The notes: generated by a model not told the origin, from the letters alone. A stretch of 64,000 nt of DNA from Paenibacillus pectinilyticus (GCF_001700435.1 NZ_LYPC01000011.1:1-64000), one strand, 5' to 3'; numbered from the stretch's first letter, positions 9,198 to 20,756 are shown. Translations and numbers: made by a program.

Positions 9198-10460
9198 TTA
9201 TTCCTCGTTCTCACGCCAAACTTCCGCACCCAGGGAAGATAGATTAAATACTAAATTCTCGTAGCCACGATCGATAAACTCCACACCTGACACTTCTGTT
9301 ATGCCACCGGTCATCACGCTAAGACCTGCAATAACAAGGGAGGCACCGGCACGTAAATCCGTTGCTCTCACTTTGGCTGAACTGAGTTGTGAACCTTCAA
9401 TGATCGCGGAACGTCCTTCGACCTTCATTTTGGCGCCCATACGCACAAGCTCTGGAATATGTTTAAACCGATTGCTATATACATGATCCGTTAGGATACT
9501 AACACCTTTGGCTTGGCAAAGCAGGCTGGCCATCGGTGATTGGAGATCCGTTGCAAATCCAGGATACGTTAGTGCTTTCACATCTACACTTTCATAGATC
9601 GGCTGCCCGACAATACGAATGGATTCATCCATTTCATAGACATGAACACCCATCTCTTGGAGCTTAGCGGTAAGGGCTTCTAGATGCTTAGGAATGACAT
9701 TATCTACGGTCACATCGCCGCGTGTCGCTGCTGCTGCAATCATGTAAGTCCCCGCTTGGATACGGTCAGGAATGATGGAATGACGACAACCGTGCAGCTC
9801 CGAAACACCTTCAATACGAATTGTATCGGTACCCGCACCTTTAATCTTCGCGCCCATCGAATTCAAGAGCGTTGCTACATCTATAATTTCAGGCTCTTTT
9901 GCCGCATTTTCAATCGTTGTTAACCCTTTGGCACGTGAAGCTGCCAGCATGATATTGATGGTCGCGCCAACACTCGCCATATCTAAGTAAATCTTAGCTC
10001 CACGCAATTCTTTGGCACGAATATGAAGAGCTCCATTCTCGTTGCTTACCACAGCACCTAAAGCTTCAAAACCTTTAATATGCAAATCAATTGGACGTGG
10101 TTCAAAATTACAACCACCTGGCAAACCAATCGTTGCCTCTCCGAATCTACCTAGCAGTGCACCCATCAAATAATACGAGGCACGAAGCTTCTTCACTTTG
10201 CCGTTCGGCATCGCAAGAGGTTTCATGTCACTTGGGTCAATCGTCATTCGATCTTCGTTCCAATCAATCGTCGCGCCTAAATCCGTTAAAATTTCTGTAT
10301 ATATAGCCACATCACTCAAATGTGGAAGGTTATCCAACGTAACTGGTGTTTCTGCAAGTACGGCAGCAGGAATAAGCGCAATCGCACTATTCTTCGCTCC
10401 ACTGATTTGAACAGTTCCCCGTAGTGGGCGTCCACCGACCACCATTAATTTCTCCAACAT
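9198..10460 (-). CDS. murA: UDP-N-acetylglucosamine 1-carboxyvinyltransferase
   Basis: 420 residues; catalyses the first committed step of peptidoglycan synthesis, transferring enolpyruvate from PEP to UDP-GlcNAc. Substrate-binding Lys23-Asn24 (GAKNSA) and the fosfomycin-target cysteine C117 in [16 protein letters not shown] are visible. Full length, with a clear start near the GGGGGAG site. At this locus B. subtilis carries its second paralog (murAB/murZ), so this may be one of two copies in the genome. Confidence 0.95.
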   Translation of the reverse strand: MLEKLMVVGGRPLRGTVQISGAKNSAIALIPAAVLAETPVTLDNLPHLSDVAIYTEILTDLGATIDWNEDRMTIDPSDMKPLAMPNGKVKKLRASYYLMGALLGRFGEATIGLPGGCNFEPRPIDLHIKGFEALGAVVSNENGALHIRAKELRGAKIYLDMASVGATINIMLAASRAKGLTTIENAAKEPEIIDVATLLNSMGAKIKGAGTDTIRIEGVSELHGCRHSIIPDRIQAGTYMIAAAATRGDVTVDNVIPKHLEALTAKLQEMGVHVYEMDESIRIVGQPIYESVDVKALTYPGFATDLQSPMASLLCQAKGVSILTDHVYSNRFKHIPELVRMGAKMKVEGRSAIIEGSQLSSAKVRATDLRAGASLVIAGLSVMTGGITEVSGVEFIDRGYENLVFNLSSLGAEVWRENEE

Positions 10461-10696
10461 ACTTCTCCCCCTAAACCAGGTGCCTTCTCACTAGCTAAAT
10501 CGATAAATCGTAATAAATCCACAAACATTCGACGAAAATCCACAAATAATGAAGTATATGAATAGGAACGGGGCAAAATAACGGCTTCGTCATCCCACAG
10601 GCATGATCGAGCGTTTACTATGAATGACGCGAAGCAAAATAGGAAGCTTACATGGTTATCAAGAAATAGAAGAAGGAAACGCCCGTAATGACACAG

Positions 10697-10735
10697 ACGG
10701 ATGTCAACGATTTGTTGAGCATCCTTCTGTGAAAT
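10697..10735. other. Stem-loop between fba and murA; rest of the 310-bp gap empty
   Basis: ACAGACGGATGTCAAC pairs imperfectly with GTTGAGCATCCTTCTGT around a five-base loop. No T-run follows directly on the minus strand, so it is a weak terminator candidate for fba or an RNA processing site. I see no gene in 10461-10770. Confidence 0.4.
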
Positions 10736-10770
10736 ACAGCATTTCCTACCCTATCTATACAATTTTGGAA

Positions 10771-11625
10771 TTAAGCTTGGTTGCTGCTTCCGAACAATTG
10801 AATTTTGGATTTAACGACTTCGATCATAGCGCTGCGAGCTGGGGTAAGGTATTTGCGAGGATCGTAGATTTTAGCATCTTTGTTCAGAGCTGCACGAATG
10901 CTTTCTGTACAAGCTACTTGATTCTCTGTGTTCACGTTGATTTTACCAACGCCTGCTGCGATGGATTTACGAATCATTTCGTCAGGAACACCGGATCCGC
11001 CGTGCAATACTACTGGAACTGGGATTGCTTTGGAAACTGCTTCAATGATATCAAAGTGAATGTTAGGCTCGCCAGCGTACATACCGTGTGCAGTACCTAC
11101 AGCGATTGCCAAGCAGTCAACGCCTGTTTCTTCGTAGAAGCGAATTGCTTCTTCTGGTTTTGCAAGGTTAGCGTGCTCTTCATCAACGGAGATGTCATCC
11201 TCAACGCCACCGATTGTTCCAAGCTCACCCTCAACGGATACGCCCATTGCACGAGCAGCTTTAACAACTTCTTTCGTCAAACGAATGTTTTCTTCGAAAG
11301 AATAGTGGGAACCGTCAAACATAACAGAGCTGAATCCTGCACGGATACATTTCATTGCTACTTCAAACGAACTACCGTGATCCAAGTGCAATGCGATAGG
11401 AAGACCGGATTTCTTAGCTGCTGCTTCTGCAATAGCTACAGTAAACTCGATACCCATATATTTTAGTGCGCCTTCGCTAACACCATAAATGAACGGGGAG
11501 TTCAGTTCGATTGCTGCTTCCACAATCGCTTGAGCAAACTCAAGATTGTTCATGTTAAATTGACCAACCGCATATTTGCCTGCTTTTGCCTTAGGTAAAA
11601 AATCATTCATTGAAACCAATGCCAT
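10771..11625 (-). CDS. fba: Class II fructose-bisphosphate aldolase
   Basis: 284 residues. Zinc-dependent aldolase interconverting fructose 1,6-bisphosphate with glyceraldehyde 3-phosphate and dihydroxyacetone phosphate. Catalytic Asp82 and zinc His83 are in LDHGSS; further zinc ligands lie in GTAHGMY and VLHGGSGVP, and the EGELGTIGG loop is conserved. ATG at 11625 follows AGGAGG. Gene order spo0F-fba-murA matches B. subtilis fbaA. An open frame on the other strand is a shadow of this conserved gene. Confidence 0.96.
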   Translation of the reverse strand: MALVSMNDFLPKAKAGKYAVGQFNMNNLEFAQAIVEAAIELNSPFIYGVSEGALKYMGIEFTVAIAEAAAKKSGLPIALHLDHGSSFEVAMKCIRAGFSSVMFDGSHYSFEENIRLTKEVVKAARAMGVSVEGELGTIGGVEDDISVDEEHANLAKPEEAIRFYEETGVDCLAIAVGTAHGMYAGEPNIHFDIIEAVSKAIPVPVVLHGGSGVPDEMIRKSIAAGVGKINVNTENQVACTESIRAALNKDAKIYDPRKYLTPARSAMIEVVKSKIQLFGSSNQA

Positions 11626-11688
11626 GTTTCTCTTCCTCCTAGAACCTCTTTAGTAGATGCGCATACCGCTCTCTGTCATACCTGAGTT

Positions 11689-11717
11689 ATTATAGCACAT
11701 AACTTTTCAAATGATAA
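11689..11717 (-). promoter_or_regulatory. Probable promoter of fba
   Basis: Minus strand -10 TATAAT (11689-11694) with a weaker -35 TTATCA (11712-11717) and 17-bp spacer, about 65 bases ahead of the aldolase start. Confidence 0.5.
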
Positions 11718-11828
11718 CCAAGCCTTCATTTTTCCATAACAAATTAAACATCACCACCATCTTTTTTAGACCGGAGCGTTGTCTAATCGAATAGCCACTT
11801 GTATGATGTGAAATTTATCCGTTCTATA

Positions 11829-11855
11829 TGCAAAAAAAGACCCTATTAATTAGGA
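11829..11855 (-). terminator. Terminator after spo0F
   Basis: Minus strand GATCCTA, loop ATTAA, TAGGGTC (one G-T pair) followed by TTTTTTT; the stem overlaps the end of spo0F. Confidence 0.65.
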
Positions 11856-12242
11856 TCCTACGGCAAAGCCACTGCTTGGTTCATTATTTAATTGCATATT
11901 CACAGCCAAACGCAGTTCATCAATGTCAAAAGGCTTCGTAAAATGCATAATAGCACCCAAATCCGTCGCTTCTTTGATCATATCGAGCTCACCGTATGCT
12001 GTCATCATTATCACTTTGATGGACACGTCAATTTCCTTAACATGCTTCAAAATATCAAGTCCATCCATTCCAGGAATCTTCATGTCTAACAGTATGAGAT
12101 CAGGAGCTACATTTCTAACGATATCCAAGGCCAGCTTGCCATTGGAGGCTTGATAGGTGTCGTACCCCTCGTTACTGAACACTTCCATGAGGAGCACGCG
12201 AATTCCATTTTGATCATCAACAACTAATACTTTTTTCTTCAT
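11850..12242 (-). CDS. spo0F: Sporulation phosphorelay response regulator Spo0F
   Basis: 130-residue single-domain receiver with no output domain, as expected for Spo0F, which takes phosphate from sporulation kinases and passes it to Spo0B. Acid pocket D9-D10, phosphoacceptor D53 ([11 protein letters not shown]), T81 and K103 are conserved. The start at 12242 follows GGAGGGG; the open frame upstream to 12281 lacks a binding site. It sits between pyrG and fba as in B. subtilis and is preceded by a sigma-H-type promoter. Confidence 0.93.
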   Translation of the reverse strand: MKKKVLVVDDQNGIRVLLMEVFSNEGYDTYQASNGKLALDIVRNVAPDLILLDMKIPGMDGLDILKHVKEIDVSIKVIMMTAYGELDMIKEATDLGAIMHFTKPFDIDELRLAVNMQLNNEPSSGFAVGS

Positions 12243-12295
12243 CAGCCTAGTCCCCTCCCGAAAACGAATAACAAGTCCCAATCCTATGAGTCAAG

Positions 12296-12324
12296 GTATT
12301 CGCTATTCATTTTCGTTTTCCTTC
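12296..12324 (-). promoter_or_regulatory. Sigma-H-type promoter of spo0F
   Basis: Minus strand GAAGGAAAA (12316-12324), 11-bp gap, AGCGAATAC (12296-12304). This fits the sigma-H pattern RNAGGAWWW and RNNGAATWW closely. B. subtilis spo0F is known to have a sigma-H promoter. I did not find a clear Spo0A box nearby. Confidence 0.6.
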
Positions 12325-12363
12325 TGGGGAGATCAGTTTTTTGAAAAGTTTTACATATAAGTT

Positions 12364-12390
12364 GAAAATCAGGAGATACGTCTCCTGAGC
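12364..12390 (-). terminator. Terminator after pyrG
   Basis: Minus strand CAGGAGA, loop CGTA, TCTCCTG followed by ATTTTC, directly after the pyrG stop and before the spo0F promoter. Confidence 0.65.
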
Positions 12391-12404
12391 TTCAACAGAA
12401 GTTT

Positions 12405-14018
<1,614 letters not shown>

Positions 14019-14235
14019 CTAAAAGTTTTAGTATAAAACTGGCTTCGTAAGCTTGATTATCTTCATAAAGCTGATCATATCCAACTGACTTATTCTAAGC
14101 ATGAGCTAAACGTATTCGGTAGAAAACCGGCTCCGAAAGCATTAGCTTTTTGTGGCGCCAGAACATAGGTGTGTAAGCATTAGCTTCTGCTAAATAAGTG
14201 TTTTCATGACAAAACGCAAAAAAAACCGCTAAAAA

Positions 14236-14350
14236 AACAAAAAAAAGTGACACCCGTAGTGACGGGGCACTTTTTGAACGCATACGCGAATTGTTAAGAT
14301 TCTTTTAAAGCCCATGCAATAGTTTACTCTGAACGCCTAGTGGCTGTCAA
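14236..14350 (-). promoter_or_regulatory. pyrG promoter and CTP-responsive attenuator
   Basis: Minus strand: -35 TTGACA (14345-14350), 18-bp spacer, -10 TAAACT (14321-14326), then a likely start at 14313 giving RNA beginning GGGCUUU. About 35 bases downstream a hairpin (AAGUGCCCCGU, loop, ACGGGUGUCACUU) is followed by eight U residues. The upstream arm contains GCCCC, complementary to a run of G. This fits the B. subtilis pyrG mechanism, in which low CTP stalls initiation at C4, G residues are added repeatedly, and the poly-G tail blocks the terminator. Confidence 0.8.
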
Positions 14351-14356
14351 GACAAG

Positions 14357-14935
14357 TTATTTGTCGTCGTCATCGTCCAAATCTTCGTCGTCTTCCTCAT
14401 CGGATTCCTCATCCAAATCGTCATCCTCATCAGCGTCGTCTGTCTCTTCAATACCAGCTTCACCGAGATCTTCTTCGATTTCTTCGTCCTCAAAGAATTC
14501 AGTATCCTCTTCCGCTTCTTCTTCCTCTTCGGTTTCGGTACCAAACGCATCGTACTCGTCTTCCTCAGCGTATGTATCTTCTTCTTCCGCGTAAACATCT
14601 TCATCCAGATCATCATCTTCGTCGTTAATGATTCTAGGACGCTTCGCGTTCCCAACCGCATCGTCTGACTTCTCAACAGGGTACCAACGTTTCAAGCCCC
14701 ATAGATTCGTTCCTACGCAAGCAAAACGTCCATCGATATTGATTTCCGTATATAGTTGGGCAATCACTTGCATGACGTTGTCTTCGGAAAGCCCTTTTAT
14801 TTTAGCAATTTCAGCCATAAGTTCACGGTAATAAAACGGCGTATTCGCCGACTTCAGCAATTCGAACGCCAAATCCACCATGGGCATTTCGCGTGCTTGC
14901 TCTGTGGTGATTTTGAGAGTGTATTCGCTGCTCAT
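14357..14935 (-). CDS. rpoE: RNA polymerase delta subunit
   Basis: 192 residues: an N-terminal HARE-HTH domain (about 1-70, ending VGTNLWGLKRWYP) and a C-terminal tail from about residue 95 made almost wholly of Asp and Glu. Delta binds core polymerase in Firmicutes, raises promoter selectivity and helps recycling and rapid transcriptional change. The acidic tail is longer than in B. subtilis (173 residues overall). Start follows AAGGA. Located directly upstream of pyrG as in Bacillus. The poly-Ser open frame on the opposite strand is a shadow. Confidence 0.95.
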   Translation of the reverse strand: MSSEYTLKITTEQAREMPMVDLAFELLKSANTPFYYRELMAEIAKIKGLSEDNVMQVIAQLYTEINIDGRFACVGTNLWGLKRWYPVEKSDDAVGNAKRPRIINDEDDDLDEDVYAEEEDTYAEEDEYDAFGTETEEEEEAEEDTEFFEDEEIEEDLGEAGIEETDDADEDDDLDEESDEEDDEDLDDDDDK

Positions 14936-15356
14936 CTAAGGCACATCCTTTTCGATCGTTTCTTGACTACGTTATCTACCATAACCAATATCTTCATTAA
15001 GTAAAACCTATTTTTTCTAAAATTGCAACTACCCTTAAATAAACGACTACACAGACCCCTTAGGTCGCGTGAGTTTAGCCAAAAATATAGCCCATAAAAT
15101 GGAATACAAGCGAAGGTCCCCCTCCGCCTGCGACTGTACCCATTGGAAAGCGTCTGCCGATTAACAGCAGCCGTTTCCGCTACCTGAGAAAGAGACACTC
15201 CTGCCCGCGCCTCTCTATGTATCCTATGTTGAACCTACGCATCTGACACGGCTTCGCACCCATTTATTTCTATAAAGGCGATGACACGGTCAATCGAAAT
15301 GACCTGTACATAGGATATGGGAGATACGACATTCGTTTTTCCGGGGGGATGGCACG
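14936..15356. other. Divergent intergenic region with an inverted repeat
   Basis: The 421-bp gap between the diverging rpoE and protease genes must hold both promoters, but I found no convincing match to a sigma consensus. TATCCTATGT (15220-15229) and ACATAGGATA (15308-15317) form a perfect 10-bp inverted repeat 78 bp apart, just upstream of the protease. No gene is visible. Confidence 0.45.
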
Positions 15357-16523
15357 ATGGATATAGCCACCTTTCTTCATATGCTCCATGAAGATGTAGG
15401 TCCCACTAAACAAACAGCTAAAAAGCATCTTATCCATTTCACATCAGAGACAGATTACCTCGCCTGCAAAGATGAGCTTCTTCGAATGAAGACGGCGCTG
15501 ACGGGCTTATCTGGGGTTCAACCACTCGATATCATTCACGCCTTCTCTTGCACCCTGTGTCCGGATACGAAACTTAAAGACTTTTCCAGCAAGACACGTA
15601 TCGAGCTTGATACGAAAATCTCCCTAAACCGAGTCACAGGTCGCAAACCCGCGCCAAAACGCGCACGCATCTTATCCAGCACCCGCACACGAACCATTCC
15701 TTGGGGCGTAGATCAGATTGGTGCCCCCGAAATTTGGAGCAAATCCGTCGGGCAAAATATTCGCGTTGGGGTGATCGATACAGGGATCGATTTCAAGCAT
15801 CCCGATCTGCGAAATTCCATTTCACGCGGTATTAATTTATTGAATCGCAGGCTGCTGCCGAATGATGATAATGGACATGGTACTCATATTGCCGGCACAA
15901 TTGCAGCGACAGGCCGCTATTCCGGTATCGTTGGCGTAGCGCCGCGGGCCATTATTCATCCGGTGAAAGCTTTTGATCAAAATGGCAGCGCCTATGTGTC
16001 CGACATTATTGCCGGCATTGATTGGTGTGTCCAGAACGACCTCGATATTATTAACATGAGCTTCGGGATGAAGACCTATAATCCTACCTTGGAGCAAGCG
16101 GTTATGAACGCTTATTATCAAGGCAAGGTCATTGTAGCCTCCTCGGGTAACGACGGTAAAAAGAAAACGGTGGATTATCCCGCCCGCTTCCCGCAGGTTG
16201 TTTCTGTCGGTGCGACAACGCGATTAGGGAAGATTGCCCCTTTCAGTAATCGCGGAAGTCAAATCGACATTTACGCTCCTGGGGAGCGCGTGTATTCAGC
16301 TTGGCTGGGCGGCAAATACAACGAGCTCAGCGGCACTTCCATGGCCACAGCCCATGTAAGCGGAGTCATCGCGCTCATGCTTTCGCTGAAGCCAATGTCG
16401 CCGCTTCAGATCAAGAACGCGCTGCGGCGTTGCTCCTTCAGCTTGAGCAAGCGCGTGAATGCCCGCTGGCAGCCGGGCAACTTGAACGCTCGGCGCGCGA
16501 TCCGTGCCGCGCGCCAAGAATAG
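15357..16523 (+). CDS. Subtilisin-like serine protease (S8 family), no signal peptide
   Basis: 388 residues with a complete catalytic triad: D141 (VIDTGIDFKHPDL), H174 (NGHGTHIAGT), S328 (LSGTSMATAHVSG), and oxyanion N265 (SSGNDG). The first 110 residues resemble an inhibitor/propeptide-like region ending in a basic stretch (KRARILSSTRTR) that could be a processing site. There is no N-terminal signal peptide or membrane helix, so either an intracellular protease or one released by another route. It is transcribed opposite to its neighbours and shares a bidirectional terminator with argS. Confidence 0.88.
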   Translation: MDIATFLHMLHEDVGPTKQTAKKHLIHFTSETDYLACKDELLRMKTALTGLSGVQPLDIIHAFSCTLCPDTKLKDFSSKTRIELDTKISLNRVTGRKPAPKRARILSSTRTRTIPWGVDQIGAPEIWSKSVGQNIRVGVIDTGIDFKHPDLRNSISRGINLLNRRLLPNDDNGHGTHIAGTIAATGRYSGIVGVAPRAIIHPVKAFDQNGSAYVSDIIAGIDWCVQNDLDIINMSFGMKTYNPTLEQAVMNAYYQGKVIVASSGNDGKKKTVDYPARFPQVVSVGATTRLGKIAPFSNRGSQIDIYAPGERVYSAWLGGKYNELSGTSMATAHVSGVIALMLSLKPMSPLQIKNALRRCSFSLSKRVNARWQPGNLNARRAIRAARQE

Positions 16524-16554
16524 AGCGCAGGCCTACGGCTGCGCTTGAGAAGTA

Positions 16555-16600
16555 AAGAAGCTCCCCTTGTTGACCAGTGGTCAAGGGGAGCTTCTTCTTT
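16555..16600. terminator. Bidirectional terminator between protease gene and argS
   Basis: A 15-bp perfect stem (AAGAAGCTCCCCTTG and its complement) with an inner TTGACC/GGTCAA extension and T-rich flanks on both strands, placed between two converging genes. Confidence 0.85.
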
Positions 16601-16613
16601 GTTTGAGCGGGTG

Positions 16614-18287
16614 TTACATTCGCTCAGGGGCGGACACGCCAACCACGCGAAGCGTGTTGGCCAGGGTCGTGCGCAGCGCGCCGAGCAGCGCGAGGCGGGC
16701 TTGCGTTAAGGCTGCGTCATCCGTGATGACGTAGTGGCCTCTATAGTAGCTATGGAACTGGCTCGCCAGTTCGTAGACATAGCGGATCATGCGGTGCGGC
16801 GTGTATTGCTCAGCCGCAATGGCAATCTCTTCCGGAAGCTCGCCGATCTTGCGCAGCAAGTCGAACTCGGCTTCCGATGTGAGCTGGGATAGGTCCACCT
16901 GTCCCAGCGGGAGCACCGCGATACCTTGCTCTTCCGCTTGACGGAAGATGCTGCAGATCCGTGCATGTGCGTATTGCACATAGAACACAGGGTTCTCATT
17001 GGACTGGGAAACCGCCAAGTCCATATCGAAATCTAGATGCGAATCCATACTCCGCATGGCGAAGAAATAACGAATCGGATCCACGCCCACTTCGTCCATC
17101 AGGTCTTCCATCGTAACGGCTTTGCCGGTACGTTTGGACATTTTAACCTTTTCACCATTCTGGAATAGGCTCACCATTTGGGCAATCAATACAACAAGAC
17201 GATCTGCTTCAAAACCAAGCGCCGTCATAGCCGCTTTCATCCGCGGGATGTAACCATGGTGGTCCGCGCCCCAAATATTAATTAAGCGGTCATAGCCGCG
17301 TCCGAATTTGTTGCGGTGGTAAGCGATGTCCGGCGTGAGGTACGTAAAGGATCCGTCATTTTTGATCAAAACGCGGTTCTTGTCATCCCCAAGCGGCGTC
17401 GTATTCAGCCACGTTGCGCCCTCTTCTTCGTAAATGTGACCGTTGTCCCGTAGCTCTTGCAACACTGGCGGAATCAGGTTATCTTCATATATCGACGTCT
17501 CGGAGAACCAATGGTCGAAATGAACACCAAAGCGGCCTAAGTCGCGTTTGATTTTGTCGAGTTCCTTCTCAAGACCGTAAGTACGGAAATACGTACGGCG
17601 CTCCTCATCCGACAGACTCAGAAGACGATCACCCTCAGATGCAGCGAGCTCCGTTGCAAAGCCCTTAATATCTTCACCGAAATAACCGTCCTCCGGCATT
17701 TCTGCTTCTTGCCCAAGCGCTTGCAGATAGCGAGCCTCGATGGATTTAGCCAGGTTGATGACTTGGTTACCCGCATCATTAATGTAGTACTCACGGGATA
17801 CATCGTAACCTGCGAGATCCAACACGTTACAGAGCACATCGCCTACAGCTGCGCCACGTGCATGTCCTAAGTGGAGGGAGCCCGTAGGGTTCGCACTAAC
17901 GAACTCCACTTGCACTTTAAGACCTTGACCTACGTTCGATTCGCCATAGCGAGTGCCATGTTTTGCCACATCAGCTATCACTGGGTAGAGGTAGACATTA
18001 TCCATTTTAAAATTAATAAAGCCCGGTCCCGCGATTTCTGCTTGAGAAATACTCGCAGCTTCCTTGTTGAGATTCGCAATCACTTGCTCTGCGATTTGTC
18101 TAGGGTTCACCTTCGCAATACGCGTCAACTGCATCGCCACATTCGTCGCGAAGTCGCCGTGTGTCTTCTCTTTGGGTACTTCCAGAATAATTTCAGGAAG
18201 CTGAGCCTCTTCCACGATACCCGCCGCTAGAACAGCCTCTTTAATCGCTTGCTTCACTTTCGCTTTTACTTCGTTTAATACGTCCAT
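16614..18287 (-). CDS. argS: Arginyl-tRNA synthetase
   Basis: 557-residue class I synthetase that charges tRNA-Arg. N-terminal additional domain (to about 110), HIGH-type motif HLGH (139-142) within [19 protein letters not shown]-type motif [11 protein letters not shown], and the C-terminal DALR anticodon-binding domain ([20 protein letters not shown]). Length is standard. Start follows AGGAGGAG and lies 4 bp after the ywiB stop, so the two are cotranscribed, as in B. subtilis. Confidence 0.97.
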   Translation of the reverse strand: MDVLNEVKAKVKQAIKEAVLAAGIVEEAQLPEIILEVPKEKTHGDFATNVAMQLTRIAKVNPRQIAEQVIANLNKEAASISQAEIAGPGFINFKMDNVYLYPVIADVAKHGTRYGESNVGQGLKVQVEFVSANPTGSLHLGHARGAAVGDVLCNVLDLAGYDVSREYYINDAGNQVINLAKSIEARYLQALGQEAEMPEDGYFGEDIKGFATELAASEGDRLLSLSDEERRTYFRTYGLEKELDKIKRDLGRFGVHFDHWFSETSIYEDNLIPPVLQELRDNGHIYEEEGATWLNTTPLGDDKNRVLIKNDGSFTYLTPDIAYHRNKFGRGYDRLINIWGADHHGYIPRMKAAMTALGFEADRLVVLIAQMVSLFQNGEKVKMSKRTGKAVTMEDLMDEVGVDPIRYFFAMRSMDSHLDFDMDLAVSQSNENPVFYVQYAHARICSIFRQAEEQGIAVLPLGQVDLSQLTSEAEFDLLRKIGELPEEIAIAAEQYTPHRMIRYVYELASQFHSYYRGHYVITDDAALTQARLALLGALRTTLANTLRVVGVSAPERM

Positions 18288-18291
18288 TGTC

Positions 18292-18702
18292 TTACTCCTC
18301 CTGAATTAACAACTTGATTCGATAGGCTCCCGCATGCGTGCCTGATGCATATAGATCATAGCTCCACCTCGTAATTCCGATCCCATGGATGGCCTCCGAG
18401 GTCAGCTTGTGCGTCTCAATTTCCAGTTCCATCCGAAGCTGTGGCGTGTGATAAAAGCCTGTCCGCTTCTCCCCAGGTACGAAGGTTTGCTCCGCTTGTA
18501 CGTCCCCTTGGCGAATAATGCGAATTTGGTTCTCCTCCAGCTTAATAATCGTCACTGTGCGCCCTAGCTCATTCGGCTCTTCTTCATAGCGGATGTAGGT
18601 GTGATCGCCTTTACGATAAAGATCTCCGCGCGCCTTCTGCACCGTGGTCTCGCTCCCGCTTCGACTCTCGATCCGAATCCGCACCCGCTGCTTCTCCGTC
18701 AT
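18292..18702 (-). CDS. ywiB: DUF1934 family beta-barrel protein YwiB
   Basis: 136 residues, mostly beta strands, with the DUF1934 pattern: [12 protein letters not shown] near the start, [10 protein letters not shown], and [29 protein letters not shown] at the end in pieces. The family folds as a small lipocalin-like barrel; no biochemical role is known. Lies upstream of argS with near-overlap, matching the B. subtilis ywiB-argS pair. Start after GAGGGG. Confidence 0.85.
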   Translation of the reverse strand: MTEKQRVRIRIESRSGSETTVQKARGDLYRKGDHTYIRYEEEPNELGRTVTIIKLEENQIRIIRQGDVQAEQTFVPGEKRTGFYHTPQLRMELEIETHKLTSEAIHGIGITRWSYDLYASGTHAGAYRIKLLIQEE

Positions 18703-18856
18703 GATTCTGTATTCCCCTCTTCAACATCATCAGTTCTTAGCACCTTATGTCAAGATAAGGCATGTTAGGTAATAGTTTATATGAAAGGATACGTAAATTC
18801 AATGCAGTTGGGTGATCGCAATGTTTGGAACCCATCTGTACATAGGTAAACGCAGG

Positions 18857-18902
18857 TAAAAAAGCCCCCTTATCCGCTGTGGAAAACGGACTTGGAGGCT
18901 TC
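18857..18902 (-). terminator. Terminator after DinB-family gene
   Basis: Minus strand AAGCCTCC...TCCG / CGGA...GGGGGCTT stem with internal mismatches, followed by TTTTTT, immediately after the DinB-family stop. Confidence 0.7.
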
Positions 18903-18908
18903 CCTTGT

Positions 18909-19412
18909 TTACATCACTGGGGCTGGCATACCGATAGCTGCCCACTGCTCTTTGGCAGGACCGTATGCACCGATCACAGGTAAACCCGCTTGGCGCATGA
19001 GGATCGTTAACTGTCCACGATGATGAATCTCATGCTTCAAGTAGCCATACAGTGCCGTGCTAATTGTCCATGGCCTGCCGAACATCATGACCACATCTTG
19101 CAGTTTCTCATCTGTCAGCTGGGTGTTGACCGCGTTAATGATGTTCTGCATCGTTGTCCGATACGCTTCCGCAATGGTTGCAGCCTGCTTAGGCGGCTCG
19201 TTTCCAGCTGGAGGTGCTTCAAACTTCAGACCCGTCCCGTATAGCATGCCGCGATCGGAGTGAACGAGATGCCAAGCAATATATCCAAGTGGGCGATAGC
19301 CATCGGCTTGCGTTTGGTTTAGCGACTCATCTGTTAGTGTATCCAACAATTGTTGGGTGGTAGCAGATTCTGTCTGAAACTCTTTAACTAAACTTTCAAC
19401 GGTTGTGAACAT
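18909..19412 (-). CDS. DinB superfamily protein
   Basis: 167 residues forming a four-helix bundle of the DinB/YfiT type. Metal-binding histidines appear in AWHLVHSDRG and in YLKHEIHHRGQLTILMRQAG. Family members include metal-dependent thiol transferases that use bacillithiol or mycothiol, but most are uncharacterised. Monocistronic with its own terminator. A second, divergent DinB-type gene lies at 37123-37593. Confidence 0.82.
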   Translation of the reverse strand: MFTTVESLVKEFQTESATTQQLLDTLTDESLNQTQADGYRPLGYIAWHLVHSDRGMLYGTGLKFEAPPAGNEPPKQAATIAEAYRTTMQNIINAVNTQLTDEKLQDVVMMFGRPWTISTALYGYLKHEIHHRGQLTILMRQAGLPVIGAYGPAKEQWAAIGMPAPVM

Positions 19413-19654
19413 AGGGAATAACCTCCTAGGGAAATAGATCAGGTTTGCTTGCGCTGGATGTGTTTCATTTCCTGTCCTTATGTTTATAAGTATAGCTAAG
19501 TCTTACTGACAACTGTATGGCAGTGTTTGAAATCTGATAGGGTCAATTGTAAGACATGGTGACCGCTAAAATGCCTTGAATAGTGGATCGTCGTTCCTTT
19601 TCGTCAAAAATGTCAGTAAGAAAACGTGAGAATGTACGGCGGATGGGTGACAAA
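19413..19654. other. Gap without recognised gene
   Basis: The region between the DinB-family gene start and the speE terminator. I see no conserved gene; it presumably holds the promoter of the DinB gene. Confidence 0.4.
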
Positions 19655-19687
19655 CAAAAAGAGGGACCGACGAATCGGCCACCTCTC
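19655..19687 (-). terminator. Terminator after speE
   Basis: Minus strand AGAGGTGGCCGA, TTCG tetraloop, TCGGTCCCTCT followed by TTTTTG; a strong stem with a stable tetraloop. Confidence 0.8.
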
Positions 19688-19717
19688 CTAGACAGACCCA
19701 TCATCAGGATCTGCAGC

Positions 19718-20545
19718 TTATTTAATCAAATCTTCAACAAATTTAGGCAACACGAACGCTGCTTTGTGCAGACGCGGTGTGTAGTACTTGGTTTCGAATT
19801 CTGGAATTGCTGATTCTTCTACTTGAAGCGGATCATGCTTTTTGCTGCCCATTGTGAATGTCCAAAGACCACTTGGGTAGGTCGGGATGTTAGCACTGTA
19901 TACACGAACGATCGGGAAGATCTCTTTCACGTCGCGATTCACCGTTTGGATCAAATCCGCTTTGAACCATGGGTTGTCCGTTTGGGCAACGAAGATGCCG
20001 TCTTCTTTCAATGCATCGAAGATACCTTGGTAGAAGCCTTTGGAGAACAACTCAACCGCTGGGCCTACTGGCTCTGTGGAATCGACCATGATGACATCGT
20101 AGGTGTTTTTGTGATCGTGAATGTGCATGTAGCCATCGTTAACGATCACTTCAACGCGCGGGTTGTCCAATTCGCCAGCAATTGTTGGCAGGTATTTCTT
20201 GGAGTACTCGATAACTTTGCCATCGATATCAACAAGAACAGCTTTTTTCACTTTCGGGTGTTTCATAATTTCACGAATTACACCGCCATCGCCGCCGCCT
20301 ACAACTAACACGAACTCTGGGTTCGGATGAGTCACAAGTGCTGGGTGGGCAACCATTTCATGGTAGACGAACTCGTCTCTCACTGTTGTCATGACCATGC
20401 CGTCAAGCGTAAGCATTGTGCCCCACTCTTCGGTTTCAATCATGGATAGATCTTGGAAATCCGTTTGCTCTCTAACGTAAGTTTCCGTTACTTTCGCTGT
20501 AATACCGAAGCTGTCGGTTTGTTTCTCTGTGTACCATAATTCCAT
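19718..20545 (-). CDS. speE: Spermidine synthase
   Basis: 275 residues. Transfers an aminopropyl group from decarboxylated SAM to putrescine. The Rossmann-like nucleotide motif [15 protein letters not shown], the acidic catalytic region ([19 protein letters not shown]) and the N-terminal beta domain [13 protein letters not shown] are all typical. The open frame extends 16 codons further, but ATG at 20545 has AGAAGGG and matches family starts. Divergent from pbpG, the same arrangement as in B. subtilis. Confidence 0.95.
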   Translation of the reverse strand: MELWYTEKQTDSFGITAKVTETYVREQTDFQDLSMIETEEWGTMLTLDGMVMTTVRDEFVYHEMVAHPALVTHPNPEFVLVVGGGDGGVIREIMKHPKVKKAVLVDIDGKVIEYSKKYLPTIAGELDNPRVEVIVNDGYMHIHDHKNTYDVIMVDSTEPVGPAVELFSKGFYQGIFDALKEDGIFVAQTDNPWFKADLIQTVNRDVKEIFPIVRVYSANIPTYPSGLWTFTMGSKKHDPLQVEESAIPEFETKYYTPRLHKAAFVLPKFVEDLIK

Positions 20546-20756
20546 GTATAACCCTTCTTTCGCTTCTCTATTTGGATGAATAATTCCTGACATTCGTTAT
20601 CTCTAACAGTGTTCCACCAGTTGGAAAAGTCATACGGGATTGCGCTGGTTTTCCCAGGCCCTTCACACGCACAAATTGTATTATAGTTCATTACCCTCAA
20701 AATGCAATATTTTCCTCACTTTTTTGCCCAATTAATAAAAAATATTTACAATTCGT

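Noticed and set aside
10624..11466. 280-codon open frame on the plus strand opposite fba
   Set aside because: It is a shadow of the conserved aldolase gene; the product is rich in Cys and Phe with no family pattern.
14340..14594. Poly-serine frame opposite rpoE
   Set aside because: It is the reverse strand of the Asp/Glu-rich delta tail.
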